In this document: positions 62,301 through 64,000 of the stretch, in pieces
Position numbering within the stretch: the first letter of the stretch is position 1
How the letters are laid out: the number at the start of each line of letters is the position of its first letter
Assembly (NCBI GenBank): GCA_937873715.1
Contig: CALMYJ010000013.1
Location: 62,001-126,000, forward strand
DNA from: an uncultured Chitinophagaceae bacterium
Lineage (GTDB): Bacteria; Bacteroidota; Bacteroidia; Chitinophagales; Chitinophagaceae
DNA length: 64,000 nucleotides
Direction of reading: 5' to 3'
Position numbers and translations under genes: made by a program
The notes under the pieces: model-generated
What the model saw: the letters and a program-made list of their open reading frames with translations, nothing else
What the model was told of the DNA's origin: nothing
The model's database searches: none

Positions 62301-63178
62301 ATGTAAATCCGCTGGGATGGACAGGTGATGCCGAAACCGATGAACTCATTAACATCCTGTTGCACAATTACAACATTAAGTACAACGAGGAGTTGGGCCG
62401 TTACAAAAGAGAAAAATTCAACATCAGCATTGGTGATGAATTACCTGCAGGCGTACTGAAATTAGCTAAAGTATATCTTGCTGTTAAGCGTAAGCTGAAA
62501 GTGGGTGATAAAATGGCTGGCCGCCACGGTAACAAAGGTATTGTGGCTAAAATTGTACGTGCCGAGGATATGCCATTCCTGGAAGATGGAACACCTGTTG
62601 ACATTGTATTAAATCCATTGGGTGTACCCAGCCGTATGAACCTGGGCCAGATTTACGAAACCGTACTGGGCTGGGCCGGCGAAAAACTGGGTGTGAAATT
62701 TGCCACACCAATTTTTGATGGTGCCACTGTAGAAGAAATTGATGAACAAATCACAAAAGCAGGCCTGCCAAAATTTGGTCATACTTACCTGTATGATGGT
62801 GAAACCGGCGAACGTTTTGACCAGAAAGCCACAGTGGGGGTAATCTATATGATTAAACTGCACCACATGGTTGATGATAAAATGCATGCCCGTTCTATCG
62901 GACCATACTCTCTTATTACACAACAGCCGCTGGGTGGTAAAGCCCAGTTTGGTGGTCAGCGTTTTGGTGAAATGGAGGTATGGGCACTTGAAGCTTATGG
63001 CGCTTCCAACATTTTGCAGGAACTGCTTACACTTAAATCCGATGATATCATCGGCAGGGCCAAAACATACGAAGCCATCGTTAAAGGTGAAAATATTCCA
63101 CGCCCCGGTATCCCCGAATCGTTCAATGTATTAGTACATGAACTAAGAGGGTTGGGTTTGGATTTGAATTTCGAATAA
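59369..63178 (+). CDS. rpoB: DNA-directed RNA polymerase subunit beta
   Basis: Catalytic core subunit of RNA polymerase, 1269 residues, a normal size for Bacteroidota. The rifampicin pocket reads [33 protein letters not shown] and keeps the sensitive-type Asp, His and Ser. Other hallmarks are [58 protein letters not shown] and the C-terminal [24 protein letters not shown]. It is followed by rpoC after 98 bp that contains a palindrome. Confidence 0.98.
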   Translation: MAATKSPSAQRFNFGKVEFLAETPDLLGIQIQSFKDYFQLETTPDKRKNEGLFRVFKENFPITDTRNIFVLEFLDYFVDPPRYTIEECIERGLTYAVPLKAKLKLSCNDEEHVDFQTIVQDVFLGNIPYMTPRGTFVINGAERVVVSQLHRSPGVFFGQSVHPNGTKIYSARVIPFKGAWMEFATDINNVMYAYIDRKKKFPVTTLLRSIGYETDKDILELFGMADEVKVDKKSLSAYVGKRLAARVLRTWVEDFVDEDTGEVVSLERNEIVLERDTVLDEENIDMIVEMEVKSVFIQKEEVSGDYAIIYNTLNKDTSNSELEAVQHIYRQLRGADAPDNETARGIIDKLFFSDKRYDLGEVGRYKINRRLNLNLPIEKKVLTKEDIIAIIKTLVQLTNGKSEVDDIDHLSNRRVRTVGEQLYAQFGVGLARMARTIRERMNVRDNEVFTPVDLINARTLSSVINSFFGTSQLSQFLDQTNPLSEITHKRRISALGPGGLSRERAGFEVRDVHYSHYGRLCTIETPEGPNIGLISTLCVHAKINEMGFIETPYHKVNEGKADMKKITFLSAEEEDLAKIAQANIEMDEKGNFVEDKIKSRQTGDFPILDKNEVEYMDVAPNQIVGLSASLIPFLEHDDANRALMGSNMQRQAVPLIRMDAPIVGTGLEGKAARDARIQVHAEGNGVVEFVDANEIHVRYDRSELQRLVSFEDDLKIYRLTKFVRTNQETCINLRPAVVKGQKLKEGDFLTEGYATKDGEIALGRNLKVAFMPWKGYNFEDAIVISEKVVKEDLFTSIHISEFETEVRDTKLGEEELTPDIPNVSEEATKDLDQNGIIRIGAHIKEGDIIIGKITPKGESDPTPEEKLLRAIFGDKAGDAKDASLKAPSGTEGVVINKKLFQRAKKDKNAKAREKASLEKIEKTHEKNEADLLELVVNKLTTLLKDKASAGVSNNFGEVLIGKGARFNQKNLSNIDYLNVNPLGWTGDAETDELINILLHNYNIKYNEELGRYKREKFNISIGDELPAGVLKLAKVYLAVKRKLKVGDKMAGRHGNKGIVAKIVRAEDMPFLEDGTPVDIVLNPLGVPSRMNLGQIYETVLGWAGEKLGVKFATPIFDGATVEEIDEQITKAGLPKFGHTYLYDGETGERFDQKATVGVIYMIKLHHMVDDKMHARSIGPYSLITQQPLGGKAQFGGQRFGEMEVWALEAYGASNILQELLTLKSDDIIGRAKTYEAIVKGENIPRPGIPESFNVLVHELRGLGLDLNFE

Positions 63179-63182
63179 GTCA

Positions 63183-63247
63183 ATAGTTAATGGTTCATAG
63201 TTCATCGTAGTGATTGCTTTGGCTATGAACCATCAACCATCAACTAT
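63183..63247 (+). repeat. Imperfect palindrome with heptamer units between rpoB and rpoC
   Basis: Left arm ATAGTTAATGGTTCATAG (63183-63200) faces the right arm at 63223-63247, which reads CTATGAACCATCAACC then ATCAACTAT. The right arm holds one extra copy of a 7-bp unit, CATCAAC. Arms share at least 15 paired bases around a 22-nt loop. No T run follows, so it is not a standard terminator. It may be a mobile palindromic element or an RNA processing site. Confidence 0.75.
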
Positions 63248-63276
63248 GTACAATTAAAAAATTATCAATTAGAGAT

Positions 63277-64000
63277 ATGGCATTCAAAAAAGAAAACCGC
63301 CCCAGAGCTAGTTTTTCACAGATTACCATCGGGCTGGCTTCGCCAGACAGTATCCTGGAAAAAAGCTTTGGTGAAGTATTAAAGCCTGAAACAATTAACT
63401 ATCGTACCTACAAGCCTGAAAGAGATGGTTTGTTTTGCGAAAGAATTTTTGGCCCTGTAAAAGATTACGAATGTGCCTGCGGAAAGTATAAGCGTATCCG
63501 TTATAAAGGCATTGTGTGCGACCGCTGCGGTGTGGAAGTAACAGAAAAAAAAGTACGCCGCGAAAGAATGGGCCACATCAAATTAGTGGTGCCTGTAGTA
63601 CATATCTGGTATTTTAAATCCCTGCCTAATAAAATAGGTTACTTATTGGGCGTAAGCTCTAAAAAGCTTGAAACGATTGTTTATTACGAACGTTTTGTGG
63701 TAATACAGCCCGGTATTCGTGCCGATAAAGGACAAAACTTTGGTGATTTATTAACTGAAGAAGAATACCTGGATATACTGGATGCTTTACCAAAAGATAA
63801 CCAGCACCTCCCCGATGAAGATCCCAATAAATTCATCGCCAAAATGGGCGCCGAAGCCGTACATGATTTATTGGCCAGGATAGACTTAGACCAGCTTAGC
63901 TACGACCTCCGTAATGCGGCTGCCAGCGAAACTTCGCAACAACGTAAAGCAGATGCCCTTAAACGCCTGAGTGTGGTAGAAGCTTTTCGTGATGCCAATA
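63277..64000 (+). CDS. rpoC: DNA-directed RNA polymerase subunit beta', 3' end outside window
   Basis: First 241 codons of rpoC, running off the right edge. The start [34 protein letters not shown] is typical. The N-terminal zinc-binding CxCx..CxxC lies near residues 66-85 ([25 protein letters not shown]), followed by [21 protein letters not shown]. The catalytic NADFDGD motif lies beyond the window. Confidence 0.97.
   Translation, partial: MAFKKENRPRASFSQITIGLASPDSILEKSFGEVLKPETINYRTYKPERDGLFCERIFGPVKDYECACGKYKRIRYKGIVCDRCGVEVTEKKVRRERMGHIKLVVPVVHIWYFKSLPNKIGYLLGVSSKKLETIVYYERFVVIQPGIRADKGQNFGDLLTEEEYLDILDALPKDNQHLPDEDPNKFIAKMGAEAVHDLLARIDLDQLSYDLRNAAASETSQQRKADALKRLSVVEAFRDAN

Overview
The window looks like a chromosomal segment of a Bacteroidota bacterium, most likely of the Chitinophagaceae. 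The evidence is a SusC/SusD pair, a type IX secretion (T9SS) sorting-domain protein, an OmpA protein with thrombospondin type 3 repeats, DUF2911 and DUF2490 proteins, a NagB-LmbE fusion, bacillithiol synthesis (BshA), and many promoters of the Bacteroidota form (TTTG / about 20 nt / TAnnTTTG) instead of sigma70 -35/-10 boxes. No phage, insertion sequence or CRISPR array is visible. Gene calls rest on protein motifs read by eye; no database search was run.

Layout. 1-5.2 kb: end of an RND efflux adaptor gene, a TPR histidine kinase/response regulator pair, and pyruvate dehydrogenase E1 alpha, whose start is reassigned to a TTG codon. 5.2-14.6 kb: TPR protein, ribH, CCG-domain protein, EVE protein, zinc-less sirtuin, saccharopine dehydrogenase-like protein, gyrA. 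14.7-25.2 kb: nagB-lmbE fusion, then a long minus-strand run (tsaD, FtsX-type permease, DUF2911, GluQ-type synthetase, OmpA, PolX, a 53-residue Lys/Ala/Pro repeat protein, rpmA, rplU). 25.4-32 kb: plsC-priA, murB preceded by heptanucleotide repeats, bshA, pdhB.

32-49.3 kb is the most interesting part. A siroheme-synthesis protein and a TauE/SafE permease are followed by an eight-gene operon: SusC, SusD, two paralogous DoxX-like membrane proteins, a secreted protein with a CGC motif, a Tat-exported metallo-beta-lactamase/rhodanese (persulfide dioxygenase-like) protein, an FAD oxidoreductase and a small DoxX protein. After it come a second TonB-dependent receptor and tRNA-Cys(GCA). Both receptor transcripts begin with a long leader holding a tiny ORF that ends in, or carries, four consecutive Cys codons (MNCCNILHSDCCCCK, and a 24-residue peptide with RCCCCNSTC). 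Five copies of an operator-like inverted repeat, CTACTAA-N-TTAGTAG or close variants, sit at the promoters of the siroheme gene, the SusC operon and the second receptor. My reading is a sulfur-compound uptake and sulfane-sulfur oxidation system under two layers of control: a DNA-binding repressor, and cysteine-dependent leader-peptide attenuation. The substrate is unknown.

49.3-64 kb: paired DUF2490 proteins, cyclophilin, RRM protein, M1 peptidase, outer membrane barrel protein, UbiD-type decarboxylase, TraB/GumN protein, a T9SS cargo protein, then rpoB and the start of rpoC. The rpoBC genes are separated from the ribosomal-protein genes that usually precede them, and a palindrome lies between them.
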